A stretch of DNA of 64,000 nucleotides. It comes from Nocardioides zeae (lineage in GTDB: Bacteria > Actinomycetota > Actinomycetes > Propionibacteriales > Nocardioidaceae). Numbering within the stretch: position 1 is the first letter of the stretch; every line of letters begins with the position of its first letter. Made by a program: the position numbers and the translations under genes. This document shows, in pieces, positions 32,531 through 43,354 of this stretch. The notes under the pieces were generated by a model that was not told where the DNA came from, searched no databases, and worked only from the letters and a program-made list of their open reading frames with translations. The DNA lies in NCBI RefSeq assembly GCF_010686755.1, contig NZ_JAAGXA010000009.1:167329-231328 (forward strand), given 5' to 3'.

Positions 32531-33954
32531 GGGAGCCGTCGAGCGGCCGGGTCGGACCGGTGGAGGCGACGCGCGGCCTCGGCGATCGAGCCCGACATCG
32601 AGGGGTAGACGGTGAAGACGCTCGCGAGCTGGTCGGCCGTGAGCGACTCCCCCACGGCGACGGCGACGGGGTGGATCAGCTCGGACGCCCGCGGACCGAC
32701 GACGACACCGCCGACGACGATGCCGGTGCCGGGTCGGCACAGCAGCTTGACGAAGCCGTCGCGCACGCCCTGCATCTTCGCCCGCGGGTTGCCCGACAGC
32801 GGCAGGAGCACGGTCTCCGCGACGATCTCGCCCGCGTCGACCGCCTTCTGGCTCCAGCCCACCGTCGCGATCTCCGGCGACGTGAAGACGTTGGACGACA
32901 CCTTCTTGAGGTCCAGCGGCGCCACGGCGTCACCGAGGTGGTGGGACATCGCGATCCGGCCCTGCATCGCGGCGACGGAGGCCAGCATCAGCACGCCGGT
33001 GCAGTCGCCCGCGGCGTACACGCCCCGCGCGGTCGTGCGCGAGACGCGGTCGACGCGCACGAAGCCACCGTCGTCGACGAGCACGCCGGCCTCCTGCAGC
33101 CCGAGGTCGGCCGTGTTGGGCACGGATCCCAGCGCGAGCACGCAGTGGGAGCACTCGACCTCGGTGCCGTCGGTCAGCCGCACGGTGACGACGTCGCCGT
33201 CGCGGGTCACCGACTCCATGCGGGACCGGCTCAGCACGTTCATGCCGCGCCGCGTCAGCACCTCCTCGAGCACCGCCGCCGCGTCGGCGTCCTCGCCGGG
33301 CAGCACCCGGTCGCGCGACGAGACGAGGGTGACGTCGATGCCGAGGGAGAGGTAGGCCGAGGCGAACTCCGCGCCGGTGACGCCGGAGCCGACGACGACG
33401 ACCTTCTCCGGCACGTCGGTGATGTCGTAGACCTGCTCCCAGGTCAGGATGCGCTCACCGTCGGGCACGGCGCTGTCGAGCACGCGGGGCGCCGCACCGG
33501 TCGCGACGAGCACGGCGTCGGCGTCGAGCGTCTCGGTGCCACCGTCGGCGAGGTCGGCGACGACGCGCTGGGGACCGTCGAGCCGTCCCCGACCGCGCAC
33601 GATGCGCACGCCGTCCCGCTCCAGGCGCCGCTCGATGTCGGCCGACTGGTCGGCGGCGAGCTGCTTGACGCGGGCGTTGACGCGGCCCAGGTCGACCCGG
33701 ATCGCCGTGGCGGCGTCGCCCTCGTGGTCGCGGAAGCTGACGCCGAGCTCGGCCGAGCCGGCCAGCTCGCTCATGAGCTCGCTGGTCGCGATCAGCGTCT
33801 TGCTGGGCACGCAGTCGGTCAGCACCGCGGAGCCACCCGGGCCGTCGGTGTCGACGATCGTGACGTCGGCGCCGGCGTTGGCGGCCACGTGAGCCGCCTC
33901 GTAGCCGCCGGGACCGCCGCCGACGATGACGACGCGGTCGGAGCGATCGGCCAT
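32527..33954 (-). CDS. NAD(P)H-quinone dehydrogenase, LpdA-type flavoprotein
   Basis: A 475-residue member of the flavoprotein disulfide reductase fold with FAD-binding VIVGGGPGGYEAA and NAD-binding VVVGSGVTGAEFAS motifs. Only one of the two redox cysteines is present: Cys48 in TDCVPSK, with Ala43 where the first Cys should be. That pattern matches mycobacterial LpdA (Rv3303c), an NAD(P)H:quinone reductase without lipoamide activity, so this function is preferred. The C-terminal dimerisation domain ends in YPSMSGSIAEAARRL. ATG 33954 is used; GTG 33969 overlapping the lpd stop is a possible longer start. Confidence 0.88.
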   Translation of the reverse strand: MADRSDRVVIVGGGPGGYEAAHVAANAGADVTIVDTDGPGGSAVLTDCVPSKTLIATSELMSELAGSAELGVSFRDHEGDAATAIRVDLGRVNARVKQLAADQSADIERRLERDGVRIVRGRGRLDGPQRVVADLADGGTETLDADAVLVATGAAPRVLDSAVPDGERILTWEQVYDITDVPEKVVVVGSGVTGAEFASAYLSLGIDVTLVSSRDRVLPGEDADAAAVLEEVLTRRGMNVLSRSRMESVTRDGDVVTVRLTDGTEVECSHCVLALGSVPNTADLGLQEAGVLVDDGGFVRVDRVSRTTARGVYAAGDCTGVLMLASVAAMQGRIAMSHHLGDAVAPLDLKKVSSNVFTSPEIATVGWSQKAVDAGEIVAETVLLPLSGNPRAKMQGVRDGFVKLLCRPGTGIVVGGVVVGPRASELIHPVAVAVGESLTADQLASVFTVYPSMSGSIAEAARRLHRSDPAARRLP

Positions 33955-33965
33955 GGTGGCGGGGC

Positions 33966-35363
33966 TCACAGGTTGATCATGTGGCCGGAGATGCCGTGGA
34001 TGGCCTCCTTGACCGACTCGGTGAGCGTCGGGTGCGCGAAGACGTTGCGCCCGATCTCGTCCGCGGTCAGGTCCCACTTCTGCGCGAGGGTCAGCACCGG
34101 CAGGAGCTCGGTCACGTCGGGCCCGATCATGTGCGCGCCGAGGATCTCGTTGTGCTCCGCGTCCGCGACGACCTTCACGAAGCCGACCGCCTCGCCGAGG
34201 CCCTGGGCCTTGCCGTTGGCGCTGAAGGGGAAGGTGGCCGTCTTGACGTCGTACCCCTTGTCCTTCGCCTGCTGCTCCGAGTAGCCGAACGAGCCGATCT
34301 GCGGGTGGCAGTAGGTCGCGCGCGGCACGAAGTCGAACTCGACCGGCATGGTCTCCTCGCCGGCGATGACCTCGGCGGCCACGATGCCCATGGCCTCCGC
34401 GACGTGGGCGAGCATGAACTTGCCGGTGACGTCGCCGATCGCGTAGACGCCGTCCGCGTTGGTGCGGCCGTACTCGTCGATCGCGATGGCGCCGCGCTCG
34501 GTCAGCTCGACGCCGGTGGCCTCGAGGCCGTAGCCGTCGGTGCGGGGCGCGAAGCCGAAGGCCGCGAGCATCTTGTCGGCCTCGAGCACCTGCTCGTCGC
34601 CGCCGGCGGCCGGGGCGACCGTGACCTTGACGCCGGAGCCCGTGTCCTCGACGCCCTTGACGGCGGTCGAGGTCAGGATCTTCACGCCGAGCTTCTTGTA
34701 GTGCTTGAGCAGCTCCTTGGACACGTCCGCGTCCTCGGTCGGCACGATGCGGTCGAGGTACTCCACGATCGTGACGTCGACGCCGAAGTTCTTCATCACG
34801 TAGGCGAACTCGACGCCGATCGCGCCCGAGCCGCCGATGATGATCGAGGACGGCAGGTTCTCGTCGAGGATCTGCTCCTCGTAGGTCACCACGTTCTCGC
34901 TGATCTCGACGCCGGGGACGGTGCGGACCTTCGCACCCGCGGCGATGATGATGTTGTCGGCCGTGTGGGTGGCGACCTCGCCGTCCTTGCCCTTCACCTC
35001 GATCGTCTTCGGGCCCGTGAACGTGCCCCAGCCGTCGATCTCGGTGATCTTGTTCTTCTTCATCAGGTAGTGGACGCCCTTGACGATGCCGGCGCTCACC
35101 TGGCGGGAGCGCTTGTGCGTCGGGCCGTACGACATCGTGGCGTCGCCCTCGATGCCGAACTTCGCCTTCTCGTGGGTCAGCGTGTGCGCGAGCTCCGCGT
35201 TCTTGAGCAGCGCCTTCGAGGGGATGCACCCGACGTTGAGGCAGACACCTCCCCAGTACTTCTCCTCCACGACGGCGACGGACTTGCCGAGCTGAGCAGC
35301 TCGGATCGCCGCGACGTAACCACCGGGGCCGGCACCAAGGACAAGGACATCGAAGTGGGTCAC
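33966..35363 (-). CDS. lpd: Dihydrolipoamide dehydrogenase
   Basis: E3 of the pyruvate and 2-oxoglutarate dehydrogenase complexes, which reoxidises dihydrolipoyl groups with NAD. The 465-residue protein has the FAD motif [12 protein letters not shown], both redox cysteines (Cys41 and Cys46 in [13 protein letters not shown]), the NAD-binding [12 protein letters not shown] and the C-terminal catalytic FAHPTLTE, with His in the His-Glu pair. The GTG at 35363 is chosen because the family begins there and TAGGCT ends 7 nt upstream. It is followed within 20 bp by the LpdA-type gene. The codon use is slightly richer in Lys and Ile than in its neighbours. Confidence 0.96.
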   Translation of the reverse strand: MTHFDVLVLGAGPGGYVAAIRAAQLGKSVAVVEEKYWGGVCLNVGCIPSKALLKNAELAHTLTHEKAKFGIEGDATMSYGPTHKRSRQVSAGIVKGVHYLMKKNKITEIDGWGTFTGPKTIEVKGKDGEVATHTADNIIIAAGAKVRTVPGVEISENVVTYEEQILDENLPSSIIIGGSGAIGVEFAYVMKNFGVDVTIVEYLDRIVPTEDADVSKELLKHYKKLGVKILTSTAVKGVEDTGSGVKVTVAPAAGGDEQVLEADKMLAAFGFAPRTDGYGLEATGVELTERGAIAIDEYGRTNADGVYAIGDVTGKFMLAHVAEAMGIVAAEVIAGEETMPVEFDFVPRATYCHPQIGSFGYSEQQAKDKGYDVKTATFPFSANGKAQGLGEAVGFVKVVADAEHNEILGAHMIGPDVTELLPVLTLAQKWDLTADEIGRNVFAHPTLTESVKEAIHGISGHMINL

Positions 35364-35370
35364 GGACCCC

Positions 35371-35376
35371 AGCCTA
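35371..35376 (-). promoter_or_regulatory. -10 element of lpd, leaderless type
   Basis: TAGGCT on the minus strand ends 7 nt before the lpd GTG, with no ribosome-binding site in between. Confidence 0.5.
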
Positions 35377-35508
35377 GCCACTCGGACGGGCTCGTCCGAC
35401 CGCGCGGGTCGTACCCGGCGGTACCCGTCGGGTGACCTCGCTCTCGTCCCCTCCCCCGGATTGGGTACGTCGCCTCCCGAGCACCCACGACGGCCGCTCC
35501 CGCGGCCC

Positions 35509-35514
35509 TACCGT
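35509..35514 (+). promoter_or_regulatory. -10 element of the 35,521 operon, leaderless type
   Basis: TACCGT ends 6 nt before the GTG at 35521. Confidence 0.4.
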
Positions 35515-35520
35515 CCGCGT

Positions 35521-36219
35521 GTGTCCCCCCGTCCTGCACCCCGCCGGGCGAGCCGTCGTGCCGCCCGCCTGGCTGCAGCCGCGCTCACCGTGCTCGCCCT
35601 CGCGCTCGTGCTCCCGCCGACCCTCCGGGACGCCCACGACACGGGTCGCGACGCCCGCGACGTGCCCCCGTCGGCCGCGGGCACGAGCGACGCCGCCACC
35701 TCTCCTGGCAGCGCGGGTACGCCGGGGCACCTGCCGGGCGCGCCTCCCCCGTCCGGCGTCACCCCGACGAGCGGCGTCGAGGCCGCGCCGACACCGGCGG
35801 CGACCGAGGTGCCGGGGGACGCCGTCAGCGAGGCCGCGGCGACGAACCCGCCGGTCCCCGCGGTGGACGGCCCGTTCCCCGCGACGACCGAGAGCGCCGT
35901 CGGGCGTCTCGTCGCGTCGTACCCCGTCGACGTGCTGCCCCTCGCGCCGGGCACCACGGTGGGCAGCAGCAGCGTCTCCGTCTCCGGCGAGCGGGTGCAG
36001 GTGGCGCTCGTGGCCGACAGTGCGTCCGCCGGTGACGACGTGCTCGCGTTCTACCTGCGCACGCTGCGCGCGCAGGGCTTCGTCGAGGAGCCCGCCACGA
36101 CGGCGCCCGGACAGGTCGCGGTGGCCGTGCGCCGCGCGGGCAGCTCGGTGGTGGTGACCACGGGGCCGGGCGACGAGGCGTACAGCATCTACGCGACCCT
36201 CCAGCGCGAGGACGCCTGA
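35521..36219 (+). CDS. Hypothetical exported or membrane-anchored protein
   Basis: A 232-residue protein with a twin-arginine-rich basic N-terminus followed by a hydrophobic segment (about residues 16-32) that acts as signal or anchor. A Pro/Ser/Thr/Ala-rich low-complexity stretch (about 35-115) leads to a compact C-terminal domain (about 125-232; VDVLPLAPGTTVGSSSVSV, DVLAFYLRTLRAQGF, EAYSIYATLQRE). No family is recognised. The stop overlaps the MFS start by one base (TGATG), so the gene belongs to a three-gene operon with the transporter and the beta-propeller-like protein. Confidence 0.7.
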   Translation: MSPRPAPRRASRRAARLAAAALTVLALALVLPPTLRDAHDTGRDARDVPPSAAGTSDAATSPGSAGTPGHLPGAPPPSGVTPTSGVEAAPTPAATEVPGDAVSEAAATNPPVPAVDGPFPATTESAVGRLVASYPVDVLPLAPGTTVGSSSVSVSGERVQVALVADSASAGDDVLAFYLRTLRAQGFVEEPATTAPGQVAVAVRRAGSSVVVTTGPGDEAYSIYATLQREDA

Positions 36220-37490
36220 TGTACCTGGCCCTGCGGGACGGGGGCGCCGCCGCTCCCCCGACCGCGGCCGCGGCCGGGGCGACCCGGACGCCGCACGGGC
36301 GTCGACGGGTGCCGAGGGTGGTCGTGACGCTGGGCCTCGTCAGCCTCCTCACCGACATCTCCTCGGAGTCGGTCGCGGCGGTCCTCCCCCTCTACCTGAC
36401 CCTCGGGCTCGGCCTCTCGACCGTCGCGTACGGGCTGGTCGACGCGCTCTACCAGGGGGTCGGCGCCCTCGTGCGGGTCGCCGGCGGATGGGGTGCCGAC
36501 CGCACCGGCCGTCCGAAGTGGGTGGCGTTCCTCGGCTACGCCACCAGCTGCGTCGCCCGTGTCGGCCTGCTCGTCGCGACCGGTGCCGGCGCCGTGGCCG
36601 CGGTGGTCGCGCTCGACCGGGTCGGCAAGGGGATCCGCACGGCGCCGCGGGACGCCATGATCAGCGCCGCCGCCCCGCCGGACGGCGTCGGGCTCGCGTT
36701 CGGGGTGCACCGCGCCCTCGACACGACGGGCGCGGTCCTCGGACCGCTCGTCGCGTTCCTGCTGCTGTGGTGGATCCCCGGCGGCTACCTGACGGTGATG
36801 GTCGCCTCGCTCGGCTGCGCGTTGCTCGGTCTGGCCCTGCTCGGCCTGTTCGTCGAGGACCGCCCGCGAGCGACCGCACCCGCCCCCACCGCTGACGACC
36901 CGGGCGGCTGGCGCGAGCTGCGCACGCCGGCGATGCGCCGGCTGCTCCTCGTCGCGGGCCTGCTCGGGGTGCTGACCATCGGGGACGGCTTCCTCTACCT
37001 CGCGCTGCTCGACCGGGGCGGCTTCGCCGTTCACTGGTTCCCGCTGCTGTACGTCGGGACGAGCCTCGCCTACCTCGTGCTCGCCGTGCCGCTGGGCGCC
37101 CTGGCCGACCGGTGGGGCCGTGCGCGCACGATGGTCACGGGCCACGGGGCGCTCGTCGCGGCGTACGGCGCCACGACCCTGCCGCTGGGCGCCGTCGGCA
37201 CCACGGTGCTGACCGTGGTGCTCCTCGGCGCCTTCTACGCCGCGACCGACGGTGTGCTCGCCGCGGCGGCCGGGCGCATCGTCGCCCCCCGCTCCCGGGC
37301 ACGCGGGATCGCGGCGGCGCAGACGGTCGTGGCCGTGAGCCGCATGGCCGCCTCCGCCGGCTTCGGCGTGCTCTGGTTCTGGATCGGGCCCGGCAGCGCG
37401 CTGCTCCTCGCCGCGGCCGTGCTCGCCGCCGTGCTGGTCCCCTCCCTCCTCGCGGTCCGCCGCCTCGACACCGCCCCGGCGGCGGCATGA
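36219..37490 (+). CDS. MFS transporter
   Basis: A 423-residue major facilitator protein with 10-12 predicted transmembrane helices. Features are DISSESVAAVLPLYL in helix 1, the loop 2-3 motif GGWGADRTGRPKWV, the GKGIRTAPRDAMIS cytoplasmic segment and a central hydrophilic loop (around residues 207-230). The N-terminal LTDISSESV and GKGIRTAPRDA patterns place it in a subgroup annotated broadly as MFS efflux proteins; substrate unknown. The ATG overlaps the upstream stop and the stop overlaps the next ATG, so expression is coupled with both neighbours. Confidence 0.88.
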   Translation: MYLALRDGGAAAPPTAAAAGATRTPHGRRRVPRVVVTLGLVSLLTDISSESVAAVLPLYLTLGLGLSTVAYGLVDALYQGVGALVRVAGGWGADRTGRPKWVAFLGYATSCVARVGLLVATGAGAVAAVVALDRVGKGIRTAPRDAMISAAAPPDGVGLAFGVHRALDTTGAVLGPLVAFLLLWWIPGGYLTVMVASLGCALLGLALLGLFVEDRPRATAPAPTADDPGGWRELRTPAMRRLLLVAGLLGVLTIGDGFLYLALLDRGGFAVHWFPLLYVGTSLAYLVLAVPLGALADRWGRARTMVTGHGALVAAYGATTLPLGAVGTTVLTVVLLGAFYAATDGVLAAAAGRIVAPRSRARGIAAAQTVVAVSRMAASAGFGVLWFWIGPGSALLLAAAVLAAVLVPSLLAVRRLDTAPAAA

Positions 37491-38569
37491 CCGGGCGCAC
37501 GACCGGGCGCACGACCGGGCCCACGACCGGGCCCACGACCGGGCGGGGTCGCCTCGCCGTCCTCGGCGCCACGGTGCTGGCGGTGACGCTGCCGGTCACC
37601 GGGGTGGCGCTCCACCAGGCGGCCCAGCAGCGCGCCCGCGCGCAGGCACCGCCGTCGGTGCCGGTCGCCGCGGGCCCGATGACGGGCCTCCCCGACGACG
37701 AGGCCCGGCTGGTGTTCCGCCACACGGGGCTCGACCGCGACTACGGACACCTGGCCTCCGTGGCGCTGGCGGACCCCGGCGGCCCGCGGTCGATCAGCGG
37801 TACTGCGTGCGACCGCGTCGACGCGGTGCCCGGCCGCGCCTCCTGCCTCCGGGTCGAGCGCGGCGTGGTGACCCGCTACTCCCTGGTCGAGCTCGACGCG
37901 CGACTCGCGGAGACCGCCACGGTGTCGCTGCCCGGCATCCCCAGCCGCACCCGGCTCTCGCCCGACGGGTCGCTCGTCGCCACGACGACCTTCGTGACGG
38001 GCCACTCCTACCAGCAGTCCGGCTTCTCGACGGCGACGGAGATCCGCTCCACGGACGGGGGCGCCGACGCCGGCGACCTCGAGGCGTTCCGCCTCGTGCT
38101 CGACGGCCGGGAGGTCAGGCCGGCCGACCGCAACGTCTGGGGCGTCACCTTCGTCGACGACCGCACCTTCTGGGCGACCGTCGCCACGGGCGGCTCCACC
38201 TACCTCGTGCGGGGGGACCTCGGAGCACGGAGCCTCACCGCCGTGCGGTCCGACGTGGAGTGCCCCTCGCTCTCCCCCGACGGCGCGCGGCTGGCCTACA
38301 AGGTCGACGATCCCGGCCCCGGCACCCACTGGTCGTTCGCGGTGCTCGACCTGACCACCGGTCGGGAGACCGTGCTGGCCGGCGAGACCCGCGGGGTCGA
38401 CGACCAGGCCGCGTGGTTGGACGACGACACGCTGCTCTACGGGGTGTCCCGGTCCGACGAGCCCGGCGTCAGCGACGTCTGGTCGCTCGACGTCGACCGC
38501 GCGGACGCGCTCCCGGACCTCCTCGTCGAGCAGGCCTGGTCCCCCGCGGTGGTGCGGCCCGAGCGTTGA
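37487..38569 (+). CDS. Membrane-anchored beta-propeller-like (TolB/WD-type) protein
   Basis: A 360-residue protein with an N-terminal anchor (about residues 22-45) after a Thr-Gly-Arg/Pro repeat (TGRTTGRTTGPTTGPTTGR). The extracytoplasmic part shows repeated propeller-blade-like patterns (SRTRLSPDGSLVATTT, CPSLSPDGARLAYKV, DQAAWLDDDTLLYGV, SDVWSLDVD). Such propellers usually bind ligands or partner proteins; no enzymatic motif is seen. The ATG overlaps the MFS stop by 4 bp. It may scaffold or regulate the transporter, but that rests on operon context only. Confidence 0.75.
   Translation: MTGRTTGRTTGPTTGPTTGRGRLAVLGATVLAVTLPVTGVALHQAAQQRARAQAPPSVPVAAGPMTGLPDDEARLVFRHTGLDRDYGHLASVALADPGGPRSISGTACDRVDAVPGRASCLRVERGVVTRYSLVELDARLAETATVSLPGIPSRTRLSPDGSLVATTTFVTGHSYQQSGFSTATEIRSTDGGADAGDLEAFRLVLDGREVRPADRNVWGVTFVDDRTFWATVATGGSTYLVRGDLGARSLTAVRSDVECPSLSPDGARLAYKVDDPGPGTHWSFAVLDLTTGRETVLAGETRGVDDQAAWLDDDTLLYGVSRSDEPGVSDVWSLDVDRADALPDLLVEQAWSPAVVRPER
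37490..37546 (+). repeat. 12-bp minisatellite in the propeller gene
   Basis: Nearly five copies of ACCGGGCSCACG encode the (TGRT)/(TGPT) N-terminal repeat. The period is a multiple of three, so copy-number change would keep the frame. Confidence 0.8.
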
Positions 38570-38578
38570 GCGCGCGGC

Positions 38579-41500
38579 TCAGCCGGCGGGCTGGAACTCG
38601 AGGTCGACGAAGTAGTTGGTCGCGTTCCACGACCGGGTCGGGAAGCCGCCGCCCGCGCCGTACACGTAGCGCCCGTTGTCCGCCGCGGCCGCGGTGAGCG
38701 GCCCCGAGACCGCACCCGAGCGCAGTCCGCCCGACGTCACCGAGTAGTGCCCACGCGGCGCCAGGTAGGAGACGACGTAGGCGGTGCCGGCCGTCAGCCG
38801 CACCGGGGTCGCGAGCGCGGCGCTCTGCCAGCCCGTCGCCGACTCCCCCGTGAACGTCACGCGCCCGAGCAGCCGTCCGTCGAGCGTCCACACGGACCCG
38901 ACGTGGGTGCCCGTGTTGCCTGCTCCCTTGTGGAAGCGGATGCGGGTGACGTCGCCCGTCGTCGTGGGCGTGACGACGACGCCGAGCTCGACGGCGGCGG
39001 AGTCGTCCACCGCGGCGACGGCCGGCACGGTCCCCCCGAAGAGGTTGTACGTCGCGGCCGGGGTCGCCGCCGCCTCCTCGGTGCGGAACGTCCACGTCGT
39101 CGTGGCCAGCGCGACGCCCTCCGTGGAGCGCACGCCCGCGAGCGTCGCCGTGTAGGTCGTGCCCGGCGCCAGCGGCTCGGCCGGGTCGAGCGTCAGCCCG
39201 CGCCCGTCCGTCGACCTGGTCGAGGACCCGGCGACGGACGTCGTGCCGTCCCGGAGCTCCAGCGTGCCGGAGGCCACGGGCACGGAGAGCCGGACCGTCA
39301 CGTCGGTGTCGCGCGGCACGCCCGTGGCGCCCGGCTCCGGCGAGGACTCCTCGACGGAGACGGCCCGGGGGTCGGGCACGAACGTGACGTCGGCGAAGTA
39401 GTTGGTCGCGCCCCAGCTGTGGACGGGCAGCCCTCCGGCCGCGCCGTAGAGGTAGCGCCCGTTGGCCCCGGGGCTCGTGACGAGGTCGCCCGCGGCGTGG
39501 GGCTGCTCGAAGAAGCCGGGGGTCACGGCGTAGTGCCCGCGGGGTGCCAGGTAGGACACCACGTAGTCCTGCCCCGGCTGCACCACGACCGGTGTCGAGA
39601 GCGACGCGGTCTGCCAGCCGGCGGCGGACTCGCCGGCGACGGTCACCCGGGCGAGCCGCTGGCCCGACGCGTCCCAGAGGGAGGCCACGTGGACGCCGTC
39701 GTTGCCGGGCCCCTTGAAGAAGCGGAGCTGGGTGATCCGGCCCGGCCGCAGCGTGCGGAACGCCACCCCGAGCTCGACCGGCGCGCTCTCGTCGACCGCC
39801 GCCACCTGGGGCACGACGGCGCCGAAGAGCGTCTGCTCCGCCACCGCACCGGCCGGCTGCGTGCGGAACGTCCAGGTCTGGTCGGCCAGCGTCGCGCCGC
39901 CCTGCGAGCGCAGACCGGTGACCGTCACCCGCAGCTCGGTGTCGGGCGGCAGCGGCGCGTCCGGCGCGAGGCGCAGGCCGGTGCCGTCGGCGGTCGGCGT
40001 CGTGGTACCCGCGAGCGCGGTCCCGTCGCCGGCCTGGGTCAGGGCGATCCGGTAGCCCGACGCGAGCGGCGCGCTGAGGGTGATGCCGACCGGGGCCGAC
40101 GACGCGACCTGGACCGCGCCCGGCGCGGGCGTCTGCGCGACCACCGCCAGGGGCGGCTCCCGCCGCTCCACCACGACGTCCACGAGGTAGCTCGTCGACG
40201 AGCTCGACGACGGGAAGCCGGAGCCGTAGGTGTAGGCGCCGGCCGCGCCGCCCACCTGCAGCGGGCCGCGGGAGAGGTCGGCGGTGGCGAAGGCGTTCGG
40301 CGAGGCCGCGTACCGACCCCCGGGGGCGCGGTACGACGCGACGTACTCCGCGCCGGCGTCGATCGCCACCGGGGTGGCGAGCACGAGCGTCTGCCAGCCG
40401 CTGGTGGACTCGTTCGTGAAGGTGCCCGTGGCGAGCGCCGTGCCGTCCGCGCGCCACAGCGTGCCCGTGTGCGTGCCGGTGTTGCGTGGCCCCTTGTAGA
40501 ACCGGATCGCGGTGACCGTGGCGTCGACCGACGGCCGGAACCGCACGCCGAGGGTGACGGCCGCGGTGTCGACGTCCTCGAGCAGCGTGGGCGTCGTCCC
40601 CTCGTCGAACAGCGAGCAGGGGCACACCCCCGGGGCGGAGGCGGGCCGCGCGGTCGTGAAGCTCCACGCCGCCGTCGTCCCCGGGCCCACCCCCGCGCTG
40701 TCGCGCCCGGACACCGTCACGTCGTGGCGGACGAACCCGGCCAGCGGAGCGCTGGGACGGAACGTCACCGTGCGCGTCCCCGCGTCGTACGACGTCGTGC
40801 CCGCCACCGTCGCACCGCGGGCGTCGGTGACCCGGACCGCGACGGTGGAGGCGACGACGGGGCGGGAGAAGCGCGCCGCGACGACCGCGGAGGCGGCCAC
40901 GGACGAGGACCCCGGCAGCGGTGAGCGCTGGTCGAGCACGAGGGGCGAGTCGTCGGTCAGGACCACGAGGGGGTCGACGAAGTAGTGGCTGTTGCCGTAG
41001 CTGCGGTCGGGGAAGTCGCCGACCGCCGCGAAGACGCCGGCGGGGGGTGCGCCGTACCCGCCGGCGACGGAGAGGGGGTCGGCGCGGAGGCCGGCCGCGC
41101 TGAACGCGTCCTCCTTGACGGCGTAGCGACCGACGGGCGCCGAGTAGGAGACCACGTAGGCCTCGCCCGCGGCGACCGGCACCGGGGCGGCGAAACGGAC
41201 GGTCTGCCACCCGGTGGTCGTCTCGGAGGTGAAGGTCGCGGTGGCGAGCGGGGAGCCGATCGCCGACCACAGCGTGCCGGTGTGGGTGCCCGTGTTGCCG
41301 CTGCCCTTGTAGAACCGCACCCCGGTGACGAACGCGTCCCGCGTCGGCGTGAAGCGCAGGCCGAGCTCCACGGCCCCGGTGTCCGTCGCGGCCGGGACGG
41401 TCGGGACCGTGGCGCCGAGGAGCGAGCACGGACAGCTCACCTGCACGGCGCGGGTCACAGCCGCACCGATGCGGGCGCTGTCGTCGACGGCCCGCACCTG

Positions 41501-43354
41501 GAGCGGGACGGAGCCGACGCCGGTCTGCACCTGGTCGTAGGTCCAGGACGTCGTGCCGACGGCCGGGTGCCACGTCGCCCCGCCGTCGGTCGAGACCTCG
41601 ACGCCCGCGACGCGGCCACCCCCGGTGTCGGTGGCGGTGCCGGCGTAGCGGACGACCTGGCCGTTGGGCACGGCCGCGCCCGCCGTCGGTGACGTGACGC
41701 TCACCGTCGGCCCCACGGTGTCGGTCGACGCGGTGGCGCGCACGAGCCCGGTCTGGAGGGTCGCGGGCTGCACGCCCATGTCGGCGAGGAGGTTCACCTG
41801 GGCCTGCTGCATGCGCACGTCGGGCGGCTGCGGGGCGGAGGGCGAGTCGTGCTCCCCGTCGAGGCCCCAGCTCCACTGCACCGAGCCGGCGCTGAACACC
41901 AGCGCGCCGCTGGGCGCGCGGTAGAGCGTGAGGTGGTGCCGCGTCGTGCCGGGCGCCACCGTGTTGCCGTAGTCCTGGAGGTACTCCGGCACGGCCCCCG
42001 TGGTCGTCGACAGCCGCACCAGCCCCGGGGGGCGGTGGCCGTTGTCGAGGTCCTCGTTGGACTCGTAGCCCACGGTGTGCGGCGCCAGCGTCGCGGTCGT
42101 GCCCGAGGCCAGGCCGGCCAGCGACGTGCCGCGCCACAGCCGGAGCCGTCCCTCCGCCGCGCTCACGCGCAGGGCGAGGTCGCTGTAGTTGACCATGTAG
42201 GCCGTGCCCGTCAGCGCGTTCTCGGGTCGGCCCGCGCCCGCCGTGGTGGGCGCGTAGCGCGGGTCGCGCCAGGTGCCGGTCCACTCGGAGGACGGGTCGA
42301 TCTTCGCTCGCGACCAGGTCTCCTTGTAGGAGACGAGGGTCCGGTACGCCGTGCGGGACGGGTCCGCGGAGGGCTCCCAGCGCGTGCGCCAGTAGGCCTC
42401 GTTCCCGCTGAGGAACATCAGGTGCACGCCGGCGTCCCGGGCAGCCTCCACGTGGGCACGCTGGGCGCCGCTCCAGTACTCGTCGTGACCGACGGAGAGG
42501 AACACCCGGTGGTTCCTGAGCAGGGCGCCTCCACGGTCGGTGTCGACCCCGGCCTGGTAGGTCACGTCGTAGCCGTTGCGCTCGAGGTAGCGCACCATCG
42601 GGTACTCGTTCGCGAAGTAGAAGTCGCGACCGCCGATGCCGCCACGGGTGAGCATCGGCCGGTTGTAGCTGATCTTGTGGGCGCGTCCGTTGGCGGCGCC
42701 GGTGTAGAAGTCCGCTCCCCCGTAGGTGTTGTAGGCCTGCCAGGTCGTGTCGGACGTCTGGAACACCACGTCCGAGGTGCTCGCGTCGTTCCGCACGACG
42801 AAGGTGATGTGGCTGGCCCCGCCGGTGTCGGTGCGCTCCAGGCGAGCGACGTAGACGCCCGAGACCGCCGTCGTGGGCACGGTCCACGACGCGGAGACGC
42901 CCCAGCTGCCGCAGTCGTAGAGCTCGGTGGCGGGGTCGGAGATGCACTCCGGCTGCACCTGGGGCAGCGGCGCCGACGGGCTCACCCTCGCGATCTCGCG
43001 GGCGCCGGCGCCGCCGTACCAACCGGTGCGGTAGATCGTGATGCGGTAGGCGCGCGCGTCGGTGTCGACCTTGAAGTCGACGCGGTCGCCGAGGTCGACG
43101 CTGATGTCGGTGGCGAAGCCCTGGATGGACGCGTCGCCAGCACCGTCGATGTCCCACGTCTCCGGCGGTGTGCCGGGCTTCGCGTTCTCGCAGGCGATGA
43201 CGCTGCCTCCCGCTGCGCAGGGGTCCGCGGCGGCGCTCGCGAGCGCGGCCCCGCGGGCGGGGGCGACGGCCGACGCCAGGGTGCTCGCGACCGCGAGCAC
43301 CAGGACGAGCAGTACGGCGGGCGCGGCAGGCGCGCCGGAGCGGCGGGGGATCAC
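38579..43354 (-). CDS. Large secreted protein: N,N-dimethylformamidase beta-like domain plus four DUF4082 modules
   Basis: A 1,591-residue exported protein. After the signal peptide (about 10-35) comes a 450-residue domain related to the N,N-dimethylformamidase beta subunit ([51 protein letters not shown]), then an Ig-like domain, then four DUF4082 modules beginning near residues 642, 915, 1175 and 1437 (cores such as [17 protein letters not shown]) alternating with Ig-like domains. DUF4082 modules are thought to bind carbohydrate or surfaces. Function is unknown; a secreted amidase or glycan-binding role is possible. GTG 43354 is used because the 34 codons upstream have poor third-position GC. 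No sortase signal is present. Confidence 0.85.
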   Translation of the reverse strand: MIPRRSGAPAAPAVLLVLVLAVASTLASAVAPARGAALASAAADPCAAGGSVIACENAKPGTPPETWDIDGAGDASIQGFATDISVDLGDRVDFKVDTDARAYRITIYRTGWYGGAGAREIARVSPSAPLPQVQPECISDPATELYDCGSWGVSASWTVPTTAVSGVYVARLERTDTGGASHITFVVRNDASTSDVVFQTSDTTWQAYNTYGGADFYTGAANGRAHKISYNRPMLTRGGIGGRDFYFANEYPMVRYLERNGYDVTYQAGVDTDRGGALLRNHRVFLSVGHDEYWSGAQRAHVEAARDAGVHLMFLSGNEAYWRTRWEPSADPSRTAYRTLVSYKETWSRAKIDPSSEWTGTWRDPRYAPTTAGAGRPENALTGTAYMVNYSDLALRVSAAEGRLRLWRGTSLAGLASGTTATLAPHTVGYESNEDLDNGHRPPGLVRLSTTTGAVPEYLQDYGNTVAPGTTRHHLTLYRAPSGALVFSAGSVQWSWGLDGEHDSPSAPQPPDVRMQQAQVNLLADMGVQPATLQTGLVRATASTDTVGPTVSVTSPTAGAAVPNGQVVRYAGTATDTGGGRVAGVEVSTDGGATWHPAVGTTSWTYDQVQTGVGSVPLQVRAVDDSARIGAAVTRAVQVSCPCSLLGATVPTVPAATDTGAVELGLRFTPTRDAFVTGVRFYKGSGNTGTHTGTLWSAIGSPLATATFTSETTTGWQTVRFAAPVPVAAGEAYVVSYSAPVGRYAVKEDAFSAAGLRADPLSVAGGYGAPPAGVFAAVGDFPDRSYGNSHYFVDPLVVLTDDSPLVLDQRSPLPGSSSVAASAVVAARFSRPVVASTVAVRVTDARGATVAGTTSYDAGTRTVTFRPSAPLAGFVRHDVTVSGRDSAGVGPGTTAAWSFTTARPASAPGVCPCSLFDEGTTPTLLEDVDTAAVTLGVRFRPSVDATVTAIRFYKGPRNTGTHTGTLWRADGTALATGTFTNESTSGWQTLVLATPVAIDAGAEYVASYRAPGGRYAASPNAFATADLSRGPLQVGGAAGAYTYGSGFPSSSSSTSYLVDVVVERREPPLAVVAQTPAPGAVQVASSAPVGITLSAPLASGYRIALTQAGDGTALAGTTTPTADGTGLRLAPDAPLPPDTELRVTVTGLRSQGGATLADQTWTFRTQPAGAVAEQTLFGAVVPQVAAVDESAPVELGVAFRTLRPGRITQLRFFKGPGNDGVHVASLWDASGQRLARVTVAGESAAGWQTASLSTPVVVQPGQDYVVSYLAPRGHYAVTPGFFEQPHAAGDLVTSPGANGRYLYGAAGGLPVHSWGATNYFADVTFVPDPRAVSVEESSPEPGATGVPRDTDVTVRLSVPVASGTLELRDGTTSVAGSSTRSTDGRGLTLDPAEPLAPGTTYTATLAGVRSTEGVALATTTWTFRTEEAAATPAATYNLFGGTVPAVAAVDDSAAVELGVVVTPTTTGDVTRIRFHKGAGNTGTHVGSVWTLDGRLLGRVTFTGESATGWQSAALATPVRLTAGTAYVVSYLAPRGHYSVTSGGLRSGAVSGPLTAAAADNGRYVYGAGGGFPTRSWNATNYFVDLEFQPAG

